A stretch of 64,000 bases of DNA from Micavibrio sp. (GCA_028283745.1 JAPWJZ010000006.1:248001-312000), one strand, 5' to 3'. Counted from the stretch's first letter, positions 35,643 to 45,847 are shown. The notes: generated by a model from the letters alone, not told the origin. Numbers and translations: made by a program.

Positions 35643-36385
35643 CGCGGCGCGACAGCGTCCAGCTGTTCCTGCTGCCGCCCGGCCCCTGCTCCTACCTTGA
35701 TGGCCTGACCGAGCAAAAGGCCGCCACCGTCATTGCGCGCGACATGGGCCACTTTGCCCCCTTCCTGATCGAGCGCGGGTTTCGCCGCAGCCAGAAAATG
35801 TTTTACCGCCAGCAATGCAAGGGCTGCAGCGCCTGCATTTCCGCCCGCGTGCGGCTGCGCGACTTCGAAGTGCGCGGCGGCTTTGCCCGCACCCTGCGCC
35901 GGAATGCCGACATCACCGCCACCATAGAGCCGCCCGTTGCCACCATGGCGCTGTACGAGCTGTTTACGCGCTACCTGCACAGCCGCCACGCGGGCGGCGG
36001 CATGACAGACATGGCCTATGGCGACTTCAAGGCGATGATGGAAGAATTCCCCGATGATACCCGCTTCCTCGTTTGCCGCAAGGAAGGCGTCGTTGTCGGC
36101 ATAATGCTGTTTGATGTCACCATCAACGGCACATCTGCCGTGTATAGCTTTTTTGAACCGGAACTTGAAAGCCGCAGCCTTGGAACCTTCATGATTTTAA
36201 CGCTTGCTGCCGCCACGCTGGAAATGGGCAAGATTTACCTTTATCTCGGCTTCTGGGTCAAAGGGTCGCCCAAAATGACGTACAAGGAAAAATTCCAGCC
36301 GCTGGAATTATATGTGCAGGAAAAATGGATTGAATACGCGGATTATATCGCGCCTGCCCGCAGCCCAGAAAATAAAGGCGAGTAA
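35639..36385 (+). CDS. bpt: Aspartate/glutamate leucyltransferase Bpt (N-end rule)
   Basis: 248 residues from a GTG overlapping the motB stop (GTGA). It matches the ATE1-like bacterial Bpt family: PGPCSYLDGLTEQKA at the N-terminus, the cysteine cluster QQCKGCSACISARV, and the acyltransferase segment YLGFWVKGSPKMTYKEKFQPLE. It transfers leucine from Leu-tRNA to proteins with N-terminal Asp or Glu, marking them for ClpS/ClpAP degradation. The translational overlap with a flagellar stator gene is unusual. Confidence 0.92.
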   Translation: MTRRDSVQLFLLPPGPCSYLDGLTEQKAATVIARDMGHFAPFLIERGFRRSQKMFYRQQCKGCSACISARVRLRDFEVRGGFARTLRRNADITATIEPPVATMALYELFTRYLHSRHAGGGMTDMAYGDFKAMMEEFPDDTRFLVCRKEGVVVGIMLFDVTINGTSAVYSFFEPELESRSLGTFMILTLAAATLEMGKIYLYLGFWVKGSPKMTYKEKFQPLELYVQEKWIEYADYIAPARSPENKGE

Positions 36386-36991
36386 TTAAAAGCCGGATTG
36401 CTGGACGCGTGTCTTGGGCGCAAGCGATGTCGGTTTGGCCCAGATATGCGGCTGGTTCTCCATCACGGTCGTGACCTTCATGGCGGCGATTTCAAAGCGG
36501 GTGTCCAGCTTGTAGGAATCGCGGCTGCCGCGGGCGACGGAGTATAATTCGAGCGCGTCGGAATAGGCCTTCATCAAATCTTCGGCATTGCCGTCGGGCT
36601 TGGCGGCCAGCTGCTCCAGCAGCAAAATCGCGCTCGACTGGATCAGCAGGCGCGCATCGCCCGACAGGGCGGAAATTTTAAGGCCGAGGTCCTTGGTATC
36701 ACTGGCGCCAACGCCGCGCACTTCGCGGGAGAAGCTGAGCAGCTGCTCGTTCAGCCAGTCGACGGGACGTTCGGAGAAAAGCGCGGGGCCTGCAAGGCAG
36801 GCGGCAGCGGCAATCTGCCGGCCTTCGCCGCCATGCTCGAAAATCAGGCGGGCCATGGCAACAGGGCCTTTAAGATATTGCGCGGATGCATGGGAGGTGT
36901 CGGCGAACTGCGCAACATACATTGCCCAGCCCGCCGCAAAGGCTTCGCGAAAAATCTGCCTGTCCGGCAGAGAAGTCAGCTTAAAATCCAT
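36386..36991 (-). CDS. Hypothetical protein, helical (unknown function)
   Basis: 201 residues from the ATG at 36991, which follows AAGGG; ends immediately beside the bpt stop (convergent). Predominantly helical and soluble by eye: QIFREAFAAGWAMYVAQFAD at the start, LIQSSAILLLEQLAAKPDG in the middle, and a C-terminal MKVTTVMENQPHIW. No motif recognised, no signal peptide. Confidence 0.65.
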   Translation of the reverse strand: MDFKLTSLPDRQIFREAFAAGWAMYVAQFADTSHASAQYLKGPVAMARLIFEHGGEGRQIAAAACLAGPALFSERPVDWLNEQLLSFSREVRGVGASDTKDLGLKISALSGDARLLIQSSAILLLEQLAAKPDGNAEDLMKAYSDALELYSVARGSRDSYKLDTRFEIAAMKVTTVMENQPHIWAKPTSLAPKTRVQQSGF

Positions 36992-37184
36992 TACACACAC
37001 CCTTTAGTACATCCCCAAAAGGTCACTGTTACGGAGCTTCTTTCTGGAGAAGTCGGCAGTTGTAAAGCACCCCCTATGGGGAGTCCAGAAGTATCTGCCA
37101 AGCAATTGTTTTAGTTGGATAAAAACAAAGAAGCTCGCTTACGATTCCGGCAAAGATTCGGCATGGTTTTTCATGATCAGCCGA

Positions 37185-37225
37185 CCAAGAAAAGCCGCCC
37201 CCGGCAGCCCTACTGGCCGGCGGAT
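37185..37225 (-). terminator. Possible terminator at the dienelactone hydrolase end
   Basis: On the minus strand CCGCCGGC and GCCGGGGGCGG can pair imperfectly across the TAG stop of the 37210 gene and are followed by CTTTTC. Weak T-run and a bulge keep confidence low. Confidence 0.3.
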
Positions 37226-37950
37226 TTTTTGAGAAGGGCGAGCAGCGCGGAATAGGCTTTTTCTGCTTCGGCCTTGTTGTAGGACGGATTGTCCGGCACA
37301 CACCAGCCGTGCATGGCGTCATAGGTTTTGGCTTCGTACTGGCCGCCCCATTCGGCAAGGGCGGTGTTGAACTTGGCAATCGCCTCCGCAGGCATGGAGC
37401 TGTCATCCTTCGCGTGGCCCACGTGCAGCCGCGCCTTGATGCGGTTGATATAGGTATGCGGGCTGTCCGGCTTGTCGGTGTAAAGACCGCCGCCGTGGAA
37501 GGATGCGGCAGCGCCAATTTGTTCCGGCGCGGCAGCTGCGCCCAGAAGGGCCATTTGACCGGTATAGCAATAGCCAACGATGCTGAGGTGGCCGGGGCTG
37601 ACGCCCGCTTGCGCTTGCAGGAATTCGGCGTAGTGGCGCGCGTCCTTCGCCATATCGGCGGTGGTCATGGATGCCAGCAGTTCCTGCAGGCGCTTCATAA
37701 CCGCAGGGTCATCGCGGCGGATGGGGAATTCAAGCATCGGCGGCTCGCCGGAGCGGAAGAAGACGTTCGGCAGCAGCACCGTGTAGCCTTCATTGGCAAG
37801 GCGTTTTGCCATGTCAATGTGCGCGGGGCGGTTGCCGCCAATATCTGTCAGGTGAATGACGCCGGGCCAGTTGCCGCTTTCGGCCGGCTGGAACAACAGG
37901 CTGTGGCTGGTGCCGTCTGCCGTGATGATGCTGAGTTTTTTCTCGATCAT
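37210..37950 (-). CDS. Dienelactone-hydrolase-family alpha/beta hydrolase
   Basis: 246 residues. The nucleophile elbow reads VGYCYTGQMAL with cysteine as nucleophile, as in dienelactone hydrolases; the histidine is in MHGWCVPDN and the acid in the HAKDDSSMP segment. The early strand GVIHLTDIGGNRPAH is typical. Family members hydrolyse carboxymethylenebutenolide or related esters; the natural substrate here is unknown. GAGGGAG precedes the ATG. No aromatic-degradation genes lie nearby. Confidence 0.87.
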   Translation of the reverse strand: MIEKKLSIITADGTSHSLLFQPAESGNWPGVIHLTDIGGNRPAHIDMAKRLANEGYTVLLPNVFFRSGEPPMLEFPIRRDDPAVMKRLQELLASMTTADMAKDARHYAEFLQAQAGVSPGHLSIVGYCYTGQMALLGAAAAPEQIGAAASFHGGGLYTDKPDSPHTYINRIKARLHVGHAKDDSSMPAEAIAKFNTALAEWGGQYEAKTYDAMHGWCVPDNPSYNKAEAEKAYSALLALLKKSAGQ

Positions 37951-38033
37951 TTAAATTCTCCCTCAAGTACTGCTAACGCACGGGCGCCGGAATGGTTCAG
38001 CCCTCAAAAGGCCGCTTATTCCCGTGCAATCGT

Positions 38034-40277
38034 TCAGATACCGTTGAATTTCTTCGATTTCGGGAAGCCGTTGGGGGGCAACACGCCGGCCTGCGCGCGC
38101 TCGCCGCGCCACGCCTTCAGGCTGGTTTCCACCCGCTCCTTGCCCGCGCTGTAGAAGCTGAGGCCGTCCTTGAGCTTGAAGGTCTTCGCATCCGACAAGC
38201 CGCCATCGTTGTAGCGCTGCAGGATAACGCCGACGCCGCGCGCCATTTCCGGCACCTGATCAAGCGGGAAAATAAGCAGCTTGCGGTTTTCACCGATAAC
38301 GGCGACGCTGTCGCCCGTGACCGGCGTGCAAACCCGCGCCTCGACAGACTCTTTCACCAGCAGGCATTGCTTGCCGTTTTTCGTCTGCGACAGAATTTCT
38401 TTTTCCGGCACGATAAAGCCACGGCCGTCATCCGCCGCCACAAGCAGCTTGCGCTCGGGGTCGTGCTTCATGATGGTGACAATATCCGCTTCGTTCTGCA
38501 GGTCGATCATCAGGCGGATAGGCTCGCCAAAACCGCGGCCCGCCGGAAGCTTGTCGCAGCCAACGGTATAGAACTTGCCGTTGGTGCCAAAAATAACCAG
38601 CTTGTCGGTCGTTTCGGCATGCAGCGAAAACTTGTGGCTGTCGCCTTCTTTATAGGTAATGCCGTCAATCTTGTCCTGCTCGAGGTACCCCTTCATCGCG
38701 CGGATCCAGCCCTTTTCGGAACAGATGATGGTGATGGGTTCTTTTTCGATCAGCGCTTCCAGCGGCACTTCGGTCGTGTCGGGCGCCTTGCCAAGCTTGG
38801 TGCGGCGCTTGCCGAGTTTCGTGCCGGGGCCGAACAGTTCTTTCAGGTGCGCGACCTGCTTGCGGATGGCGGTCATCTGGCGGGCGGTGCTGCCGATTAG
38901 TTTTGTCAGCTCGTCGCGCTCTTTTTCAAGGTTGCTATGCTCGCGCTTGATTTCAAATTCTTCAAGCTTGCGCAAGCTGCGCAGGCGCATATTGAGGATG
39001 GCTTCGGTCTGCACATCCGTCAGCTTGAACTTCTTCATCATCACCGGTTTCGGTTCATCTTCCGTGCGGATGATGTGGATGACTTCGTCGATGTTCAGGT
39101 AAGCGATCAGGAAGCCGGCCAGCACTTCAAGGCGGTGGTTGATATGCTCCAGCCTGTGCTGCGAGCGGCGCACCAGTACTTCCTGCCGGTGGTCGATGAA
39201 GCACTTCAGCACTTCCTTCAGGTTCATGACGCGGGGCGTCAGGCCGCCATCCAGCACGTTCATGTTGAGGGAGAAGCGCGTTTCAAGGTCGGTGAACTTG
39301 TACAGCTGCGCCATCAGCAGCTCAGGCTCCATGCCGAAGTTTTTGGGCGTCAGCACCACGCGCACATCTTCCGCCGACTCATCAATGATGTCGTCAAGGA
39401 AGGGCAGCTTTTTGGTGGTGATCAGCTCGGCGATTTTTTCAATCAGGCGCGACTTTGCGACCTGGTAGGGAATTTCGGTGACGACGATCTGCCATTTATC
39501 GTTCTTCAGCTTCTCGACTTCCCACACGGCGCGCACGCGCATGGAACCACGACCGGTTTCATACGCCTGGCGAATGGCGGCCTTGTCCTCGGCAAGCGTG
39601 CCGCCGGTCGGGAAGTCAGGCCCCTTCACGAACTTCATAAGGTCTTTGACTTCGCATTCCGGCGTCTCGATCATGTGGTCGAGCGCATCGCACAGCTCGG
39701 CGACGTTGTGCGGGGGAATGTTGGTGGCCATACCGACCGCAATGCCGGACGAACCGTTGGCCAGCAGGTTGGGGAAGTTGGCCGGCATGACGATGGGTTC
39801 TTCGGAATCGCCGTCATACGTGGGGCGAAAATCAACCGCGTTTTCTTCAAGACCTTCCAGCAGCAGCTGCGAGACAACCGTCAGGCGCGCTTCCGTGTAA
39901 CGCATGGCGGCCGCGTTATCACCGTCGATGTTGCCGAAGTTGCCCTGGCCGTCAATCAACGGGTAGCGGACGGAGAAGTCCTGCGCCAGACGCACCAGCG
40001 CGTCGTATACCGACTGGTCGCCGTGCGGGTGGAATTTACCGATGACGTCACCGACGACGCGGGCCGATTTCTTGGGCGAATTTTCCGGCTTCAGCTGCAA
40101 TTGCGACATGGCAAAAAGCACGCGGCGGTGAACAGGCTTCAGCCCGTCCCGCGCATCCGGCAGGGAGCGCGACATAATGGTGGAGAGCGCATAGGAAAGG
40201 TACTTCTCGGAAACGATCTCTCCGAGTTCCTTGTTGCGGATTTCACTTGCGACGGTATTTGTGGGTTTCTTTGCCAT
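38034..40277 (-). CDS. parC: DNA topoisomerase IV subunit A
   Basis: 747 residues from the ATG at 40277; an in-frame extension to 40319 begins within the recO spacer and lacks a ribosome site. Landmarks are [40 protein letters not shown] and the active tyrosine in AMRYTEARL. The C-terminal third carries the beta-pinwheel repeats ([30 protein letters not shown]), shorter than in GyrA and without a GyrA box, which favours ParC. It unlinks replicated chromosomes with ParE, not found here. Last gene of the asmA-yihY-purB-recO run. Confidence 0.93.
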   Translation of the reverse strand: MAKKPTNTVASEIRNKELGEIVSEKYLSYALSTIMSRSLPDARDGLKPVHRRVLFAMSQLQLKPENSPKKSARVVGDVIGKFHPHGDQSVYDALVRLAQDFSVRYPLIDGQGNFGNIDGDNAAAMRYTEARLTVVSQLLLEGLEENAVDFRPTYDGDSEEPIVMPANFPNLLANGSSGIAVGMATNIPPHNVAELCDALDHMIETPECEVKDLMKFVKGPDFPTGGTLAEDKAAIRQAYETGRGSMRVRAVWEVEKLKNDKWQIVVTEIPYQVAKSRLIEKIAELITTKKLPFLDDIIDESAEDVRVVLTPKNFGMEPELLMAQLYKFTDLETRFSLNMNVLDGGLTPRVMNLKEVLKCFIDHRQEVLVRRSQHRLEHINHRLEVLAGFLIAYLNIDEVIHIIRTEDEPKPVMMKKFKLTDVQTEAILNMRLRSLRKLEEFEIKREHSNLEKERDELTKLIGSTARQMTAIRKQVAHLKELFGPGTKLGKRRTKLGKAPDTTEVPLEALIEKEPITIICSEKGWIRAMKGYLEQDKIDGITYKEGDSHKFSLHAETTDKLVIFGTNGKFYTVGCDKLPAGRGFGEPIRLMIDLQNEADIVTIMKHDPERKLLVAADDGRGFIVPEKEILSQTKNGKQCLLVKESVEARVCTPVTGDSVAVIGENRKLLIFPLDQVPEMARGVGVILQRYNDGGLSDAKTFKLKDGLSFYSAGKERVETSLKAWRGERAQAGVLPPNGFPKSKKFNGI

Positions 40278-40345
40278 AGGCAGTGTTTTAGCGCATTTTA
40301 AAGCCTGTTTCCAGACCAAAATTCCGGCCTTTTAAGCCTTTAAAA

Positions 40346-41089
40346 TCAAGCGCTGGTCGCGGTTTTTTCAACCCTTTTAAGGAATTTCTCTTCCAGCCGC
40401 AGGCGCGGTTCCGGCAGGTTGCTGTTGCTCTGGGAAAAGACGCGGTGCAGCAGGAAATAGCCTGTCAGCTTCAGCCCGTCCAGAATATCCCCGTCTTCAA
40501 ACCGCGCTTCGCCGCGCAGGAAGGGCGGCAGGGCCAAAAGCCGGTCCTTATATTCCTCCCCCGCTGCGGCGGATACGGCGGAGCCGGATTTGGGGCTGAC
40601 ATAGCGCAGGTTATCCACAGCCCCCGTGCTGACACATTTGGAAAGGTCGATGCCAAAGCCCAGTTCCCGCAGCAGCCCCAGCTCCCAGAATATATAGGTC
40701 GCGGCCCAGAGGTCGCCGGAGAATGATTCCATCAGCGCCTGCATGCCGTCAAACACGCCGGGGTGCTTTTCATGCTCCGGCAGGGTTTTATCCGCAAGGG
40801 CGCAGGCGGATTGCAGGCAGGTAAGCTTGATGGATTCGTCAATCACATCCGCCGTGTGGCTTTTTTCAAGCTCGAAAGTATAGGTGCCCAGCTGGTCCTG
40901 CGATTTTGCCTGCCAGCTGGCGGAAACGACGTTGCCGATTTCCAGCACGCCGCGCGACTTGCTGGATGTCGCGCCGTATACATACCCCGCCGCCCGCCCG
41001 TGGCTTTGCGTCAGCAGCGATACAACGCCGCCGTTTTCACCATGAGGGCGAACGGAAAGGATGATGCCCGTGTCCTGCCATGAAATCAT
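40346..41089 (-). CDS. recO: DNA repair protein RecO
   Basis: 247 residues. The N-terminal OB fold begins WQDTGIILSVRPHGENGGVVSLLT, typical of RecO, followed by the helical domain (LTCLQSACALADKTLP, WELGLLRELGFGIDLSKC). Only the first of the usual zinc cysteines is present (SKCVSTG); the later ones read Ser/Ala, so the zinc site appears lost. It loads RecA onto SSB-coated DNA with RecR. It starts 7 bases past the purB stop with no clear ribosome site, implying coupling. Confidence 0.92.
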   Translation of the reverse strand: MISWQDTGIILSVRPHGENGGVVSLLTQSHGRAAGYVYGATSSKSRGVLEIGNVVSASWQAKSQDQLGTYTFELEKSHTADVIDESIKLTCLQSACALADKTLPEHEKHPGVFDGMQALMESFSGDLWAATYIFWELGLLRELGFGIDLSKCVSTGAVDNLRYVSPKSGSAVSAAAGEEYKDRLLALPPFLRGEARFEDGDILDGLKLTGYFLLHRVFSQSNSNLPEPRLRLEEKFLKRVEKTATSA

Positions 41090-41096
41090 GCGGTGC

Positions 41097-42395
41097 TTAT
41101 GCCGCCTTCAGCGCGCGATCGACAATTTTGCCCGTGTGCTTGGTATAGCGGGCGTAATTGAAGACCTTATCAAGGTCGGCGGGCTTCAACGCCTTTTTCA
41201 CGGCGGGGTCGGCAACGAGCAGTGATTTGAAATCCCCCTTGCCTTCCCATACCTGCATGGCATTGCCCTGCACGACCCGGTAGGCATCTTCGCGGCTCAT
41301 GCCGCTATCGGCCAGCGCCAGCAACATGGCCTGGGAGAAGACAAGGCCTTTCATGCTTTCAAGGTTCTGCATCATGCGGTCCGGGTAAATGAGCAGCTTG
41401 TCGATGATGCCTGCAAGGCGGTGCAGCGCAAAATCCGTCACAATCGTCGTATCCGGCGCAATGACGCGCTCGACGGATGAATGCGAAATATCGCGCTCGT
41501 GCCACAGTGCGACGTTTTCAAGCGCGGGGGTTACGCTGCTGCGCATCAGGCGCGCAAGGCCGGTCAGGTTTTCAGACAAGACGGGGTTGCGCTTGTGCGG
41601 CATGGCCGAAGAACCCTTCTGGCCGGGGCTGAAAAATTCTTCAGCCTCGCGCACTTCGGTGCGCTGCAGGTGGCGAATTTCAGTTGCAAGGTTTTCAACG
41701 CAGGCGCCAATCACGCCGAGGGTCGAAAAGAACACTGCATGACGGTCACGCGGAATAACCTGCGTCGAAACAGATTCCGCCTTCAGCCCCAGCTTTTTCG
41801 CGACATAGGTTTCAACGCGCGGGTCGATGGTGGCAAAGGTGCCGACCGCGCCGGAAATGGCGCAGGTGGAAACTTCGGCTTTCGCGGCAATCATGCGGTG
41901 CTTGCAGCGCAGGAAGGCGGCGTAATGCCCCGCCAGCTTCAGGCCGAAGCTGGTCGGTTCCGCGTGAATGCCGTGGCTGCGGCCGATGCAGAGCGTGTTT
42001 TTATGCTCCGCCGCGCGGCGCTTCAAGGCCACCAGCACTTTATCCAGCCCGGCGATGATAAGGTCGGAGGCCTGCCCCAGCTGCAGGGCAAAGGCCGTAT
42101 CAATCACGTCGGACGAAGTCATGCCCACGTGAATAAAGCGGGATTCCTTGCCGACGAATTCGGCAACAGACGTCAGGAAGGCGATGACATCGTGCTTTAC
42201 CTCGCGCTCGATTTCATCGATGCGGGCGACGTTGAAGTTGGCCTTCTTGCGGATTTTTGCCGGCGCATCCTTCGGGATCACCCCCAGCTGCGCCTGCGCT
42301 TCACAGGCCGCAATTTCAACTTCAAGCCACAGGCGGAAACGGTTTTCCGGCTCCCAGATATCGGCCATTTCCTTGCGCGTAAAACGGGGTATCAT
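41097..42395 (-). CDS. purB: Adenylosuccinate lyase
   Basis: 432 residues. The fumarase/aspartase-superfamily signature GSSAMPHKRNP is complete, with TSSDVIDTAFALQLGQ and the catalytic-histidine region GRSHGIHAEPTSFG. It acts twice in purine synthesis, releasing fumarate from SAICAR and from adenylosuccinate. AGGGAG precedes the ATG, which directly abuts the yihY stop. Confidence 0.95.
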   Translation of the reverse strand: MIPRFTRKEMADIWEPENRFRLWLEVEIAACEAQAQLGVIPKDAPAKIRKKANFNVARIDEIEREVKHDVIAFLTSVAEFVGKESRFIHVGMTSSDVIDTAFALQLGQASDLIIAGLDKVLVALKRRAAEHKNTLCIGRSHGIHAEPTSFGLKLAGHYAAFLRCKHRMIAAKAEVSTCAISGAVGTFATIDPRVETYVAKKLGLKAESVSTQVIPRDRHAVFFSTLGVIGACVENLATEIRHLQRTEVREAEEFFSPGQKGSSAMPHKRNPVLSENLTGLARLMRSSVTPALENVALWHERDISHSSVERVIAPDTTIVTDFALHRLAGIIDKLLIYPDRMMQNLESMKGLVFSQAMLLALADSGMSREDAYRVVQGNAMQVWEGKGDFKSLLVADPAVKKALKPADLDKVFNYARYTKHTGKIVDRALKAA

Positions 42396-43742
42396 TTATT
42401 CCACACTCCCTAAAGACAGTTGTTTTAATGTTGTTGTGCCCAGCGCCTTTTCCAGCGCCTTATTGGCATTTTCCACGGCGGCATCCACCGCCGGAAAGGC
42501 TTTGATGCGCACCAGCTGCAGCATCGCAATTTCATCCGCCGCGCGAATTTTTTCCAGCACGGCGGCCGCGCTGGTGGTATCGAACGGCACGGCGGGAATG
42601 TAATGCGGGTTGTCCTCGCCCGTCAGCACCAGAATGCCCTGCGTGACCAGGTCTTCCACAACGTCATCCACCGACAGGGCGGGAATGCCAAGGCGCAGCG
42701 CCAGCTGCTGCAGCGTCATGCCGTGACCCTGCTTGTAAAACGCCTGCCCGATTTCGGCGCAAATCTGCAGCGCCAGCTTTTCCTTTACCCGCAGGCTCAG
42801 GCTGCGCACGCGGCGCGACAATGCCTGGTTCGACGGGTTCTGGATGTAATAGCAAATGGCAGCCCCCGCCAGCAGCGTCATCCAGCCCGCATAAATCCAG
42901 ATCATGAACAGGACGATGGCGGCAAAGGCGGAATAGATGGCGGCATAGCTGGCCGAGCCTGTCACGAAAATGCCGAACATGATGCCCAGCACCTTCCAGA
43001 TGATGCCGGTCAAAAAACCCGCCAGCAGCGCCGGCACCCAGCGCACCCTGGTATTCGGCATCACCATATAAAGCGCGGCGAAGGCCAGCATGAACAGGAA
43101 GTACGGCACGACGTTGAACACCTGCTCCATCGCGCTGTCGACAAGGTCAATATGCAGCCATTGATAGACCACGTTGGCATGGCGCACCGCCGCCGTCATG
43201 GCAACCGACAGGAACAGGAACAACGGGCCGATCAACAGCACGCCCAGATAATCCTGCATCCGCTTCATAAACGCGCGCGTGTTCGGCACCCGCCAGATGT
43301 CGTTAAACGCTTCCTCGATCTTCTGCATCATCGAAATGGTGCCATACAGCAGCAGCGCCACGCCAACCGCACCCAGCACGCCGACGGAGATATTTTCAAC
43401 GAAGCCGGAAATTTTATCCGCCAGCTCCGCACTTTGCGCACCAAGGGGCTCAAGGAAGCTTTTGAGGAAAGGCCGCAGCTGGTCGCGCGCGCCAAACCCC
43501 TTCATCACCGAAAAGGCGATTGCCAGCAACGGCGCGAAGGACAGCAGCGTTGTATAGGCAAGGCTGGCGGCGCGCTGCGCATAATTGCCTTCCTGCATGT
43601 CGCGCGTAACGGCAACCACAAGACGCAAAAGGCGGATAGACAGCAAACCGGCGCGGGATTTGGGGTGCAAGCCGCCCTCGAAGACTTTTTCGAAGAAGTT
43701 TTGCGAGACTTTGTTCAGGTTCAAATCCACGGCGGCAAGCAA
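42396..43742 (-). CDS. YihY/UPF0761-family membrane protein with C-terminal winged-helix-like domain
   Basis: 448 residues from a TTG at 43742; a GTG four codons on is an equally weak alternative, neither with a ribosome site. Six membrane helices of the YihY family are visible, with the hallmark GNYAQRAASLAYTTLLSFAPLLAI, then GTISMMQKIEEAFNDIW and the final helices before VRSLSLRVKEKL. Residues about 330-395 (TLQQLALRLGIPALSVDDVVEDLV) look like a helix-turn-helix. These proteins were once called RNase BN; their role is unsettled. First of a tight run with purB and recO. Confidence 0.87.
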   Translation of the reverse strand: MLAAVDLNLNKVSQNFFEKVFEGGLHPKSRAGLLSIRLLRLVVAVTRDMQEGNYAQRAASLAYTTLLSFAPLLAIAFSVMKGFGARDQLRPFLKSFLEPLGAQSAELADKISGFVENISVGVLGAVGVALLLYGTISMMQKIEEAFNDIWRVPNTRAFMKRMQDYLGVLLIGPLFLFLSVAMTAAVRHANVVYQWLHIDLVDSAMEQVFNVVPYFLFMLAFAALYMVMPNTRVRWVPALLAGFLTGIIWKVLGIMFGIFVTGSASYAAIYSAFAAIVLFMIWIYAGWMTLLAGAAICYYIQNPSNQALSRRVRSLSLRVKEKLALQICAEIGQAFYKQGHGMTLQQLALRLGIPALSVDDVVEDLVTQGILVLTGEDNPHYIPAVPFDTTSAAAVLEKIRAADEIAMLQLVRIKAFPAVDAAVENANKALEKALGTTTLKQLSLGSVE

Positions 43743-43751
43743 TCTTTTACA

Positions 43752-45794
43752 TTACGGCGTGGCGGGCGCTGTTGCGCCGCCGTCCGTCACGGGTGCGGTT
43801 GCTGCCGGTTTTTTGCCGAACAGGCCACCGCCCAGCAGGTTGCCCAGCGCGGCTTTCGGGTCTTTTTTAATGTCCTTCAAAATGGTCTTGCCCTGGTCGC
43901 GCACGTTTTTGGCAGCGGCCTTGGCATCTTCCGGGTTGTCGAGCAGGCCTTGCACGGCGCCTTTATAGTCCGGCTTCACTTTAATGTCGCTGAAGGGGCC
44001 TTTAATATCAACCGGCACGGTAATGCCTTTTGCGCCGTCAACGGCGGAAGACGCTGTCAGCACCGGCAGCACGCGGTAATCAACGCGCTTTTGCGGCAGG
44101 TTAATATCACCCGCGCCCGTTGACTGCACCAAGGGGCCGCGCAGCTTCAGGTCGCTGTTATGCGCCACACCCGCAGTAATCACGAAGGTGCCGCCAAGAT
44201 CGACGAACTCCGTCTTGCCTTCCCCAACGCCCATTTCGCCAAGCCGCGACTGGATCATTTTGGCGACGTTCACAAGGTCGATGCCTTCAAGCGCGCCGTT
44301 TTTAAACAGGAACGAGCCCGTGCCCGCCAGCGCGTTCACAATCGCCTGCTGGCTTCTGCCGGTCGAAGTGACATCCACATTGGCATCCACCGTACCGCTC
44401 AGCTTCTTGAAATCGGCAAACGTCGTCAGCACGGGCTTTGCCTGCACATCCTTCATGTTAAAGTGAAAAGCAAGCGCGGGGGTTGCGGCGGCGGCATTGA
44501 CAGTTACATCAGACGAAAACTTGCCGCTGAACAGCGTCGCTTCGGACGATTTGGCATGCAGGTTGCCGTCTTGCAGGTTGACGGTCAGCGTGCTGGGGCC
44601 GACATCCGCCCCGCGCAGAGAAAAGCCTTCCGTTTGCAGCACGAGGTCGGCGTTGACGGCTTTGAGGCCGCTAAAGTCAATCGGCTTTGCATCCCAGCCG
44701 GCTTGAGGAGATGCGGTTTTTGCGGGCGCAGCGTCCTTTGCATCGCCGCCGTCTTTCTTGCCGCCGGTGAAGCGGTCAAGGTTCAGCTTGTTGACGGAAA
44801 CGCGGGCGTTCAGCGTCGGCTTCGCACCGCCGTAGCCGAGGGTCACGTTGCCCTTTGCGGTCACATCATCCAGCGCGAGCGTGGCGCTGACGAGCTTCAG
44901 TTCCGAGGCCGAGGCCTGCGCCTTGCTGCTGAACGAGACTTTTTCAAACGGCATTTCCTGCGGCTTGCCGCCGGTTGCCCAAGCAACGGTATTCGCCAGC
45001 GAAGAAATTTCGGTCTCAATCGAGCCCGCCAGCATGGTGCCGGCGGTGGCAAGGCTGCCATCCACCACGGCCTTGAAATCATCCGTCTTCAGGCTGAGCT
45101 TGCCGGGGGAGGCTTTGCCGTTCAGGAAATCAATGGGGTTTTCGATGCTGGCGAAGACATTGACCTTTTTCTTGTTGTAGAGCGCCGTGCCGTCAAGCTG
45201 GATGGCGCTGGCAAGGTCCGGGTACTTCACGGTCGCGCCGATGTTTTCAAGCAATACGGTCGTGCCTTTCTGCCTGTCGGTGAAGGACAGCGCGCCATCC
45301 TTGATTTGGAATTCGCTGAACTTGAAGCCAAGGTCGCTGCTCAGGTTCGCCTTGGGCGCGCCTTCTGCGGCATCACCCTTCGTCGTTTTGGCGTCTTCCT
45401 TGTCTTTCAGCTGGCTGAATTCCCAGTTCTTGCGGCCGTCGGCAGCCACTTCAAGGTGGATGACGGGCTTATCCAGCACGAAGCGCGTGACTTCGATTTG
45501 CTTGCTGAACAGCGGCTTCAAGGCAAGGCCGAGGTTCATTTCGTTCAGGCTGACCATGGTTTTGTCACCCGCCCAGCTGGCGTTGCTGAAGGTAACGTTT
45601 TGCAGGCGCAGGCCGATGTTGGGGAAGAAGCCAAGGCGCATGTCGGAGAAGGCAAGATCCCTGCCCGTCTTTTCCTTCACGGCGGCGATGACGCGCTTTT
45701 GCACTTCGTCTTTTGAGATGAACCGCGTTGCCGCAAAAATGCCGCCGCCGATGAGCAGCACAAGCACGAGCAGGAAAATGGCGAACTTCTTCAT
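43752..45794 (-). CDS. AsmA-family periplasmic protein
   Basis: 680 residues. One N-terminal membrane helix (about 4-23), then DLAFSDMRLGFFPNIGLRLQNVTFSN, the AsmA N-terminal pattern, long beta-rich middle, and an AsmA-2 C-terminal part (GTGSFLFKNGALEGIDLVNVAKMI, DIKGPFSDIKVKPDYKG). The C-terminus is Ala/Thr/Pro-rich. AsmA-like proteins form hydrophobic grooves that move phospholipids between membranes; this assignment to the family is firm, the exact lipid role is inference. AAGGAT precedes the ATG. Confidence 0.9.
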   Translation of the reverse strand: MKKFAIFLLVLVLLIGGGIFAATRFISKDEVQKRVIAAVKEKTGRDLAFSDMRLGFFPNIGLRLQNVTFSNASWAGDKTMVSLNEMNLGLALKPLFSKQIEVTRFVLDKPVIHLEVAADGRKNWEFSQLKDKEDAKTTKGDAAEGAPKANLSSDLGFKFSEFQIKDGALSFTDRQKGTTVLLENIGATVKYPDLASAIQLDGTALYNKKKVNVFASIENPIDFLNGKASPGKLSLKTDDFKAVVDGSLATAGTMLAGSIETEISSLANTVAWATGGKPQEMPFEKVSFSSKAQASASELKLVSATLALDDVTAKGNVTLGYGGAKPTLNARVSVNKLNLDRFTGGKKDGGDAKDAAPAKTASPQAGWDAKPIDFSGLKAVNADLVLQTEGFSLRGADVGPSTLTVNLQDGNLHAKSSEATLFSGKFSSDVTVNAAAATPALAFHFNMKDVQAKPVLTTFADFKKLSGTVDANVDVTSTGRSQQAIVNALAGTGSFLFKNGALEGIDLVNVAKMIQSRLGEMGVGEGKTEFVDLGGTFVITAGVAHNSDLKLRGPLVQSTGAGDINLPQKRVDYRVLPVLTASSAVDGAKGITVPVDIKGPFSDIKVKPDYKGAVQGLLDNPEDAKAAAKNVRDQGKTILKDIKKDPKAALGNLLGGGLFGKKPAATAPVTDGGATAPATP

Positions 45795-45827
45795 GGTTTC
45801 GTATCCTTAACAGGCAGTTGCAGTGAA

Positions 45828-45847
45828 CCCGGCGTTGCCGCGCCGGG
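45828..45847. terminator. GC-rich hairpin between asmA and the acyl-CoA dehydrogenase gene
   Basis: CCCGGCG (45828-45834) and CGCCGGG (45841-45847) pair perfectly around a 6-base loop. It follows the leftward acyl-CoA dehydrogenase stop, but no T-run follows, so it may be an attenuating stem rather than a full terminator. Confidence 0.4.

Noticed and set aside
37001-37209. A small gene in the gap before the dienelactone hydrolase end
   Set aside because: Frames here are short or run antisense into the hydrolase, with no ribosome site.
42603-45716. Two plus-strand frames of over 500 codons opposite yihY and asmA
   Set aside because: Both are antisense to clear family members and have low-complexity basic products.
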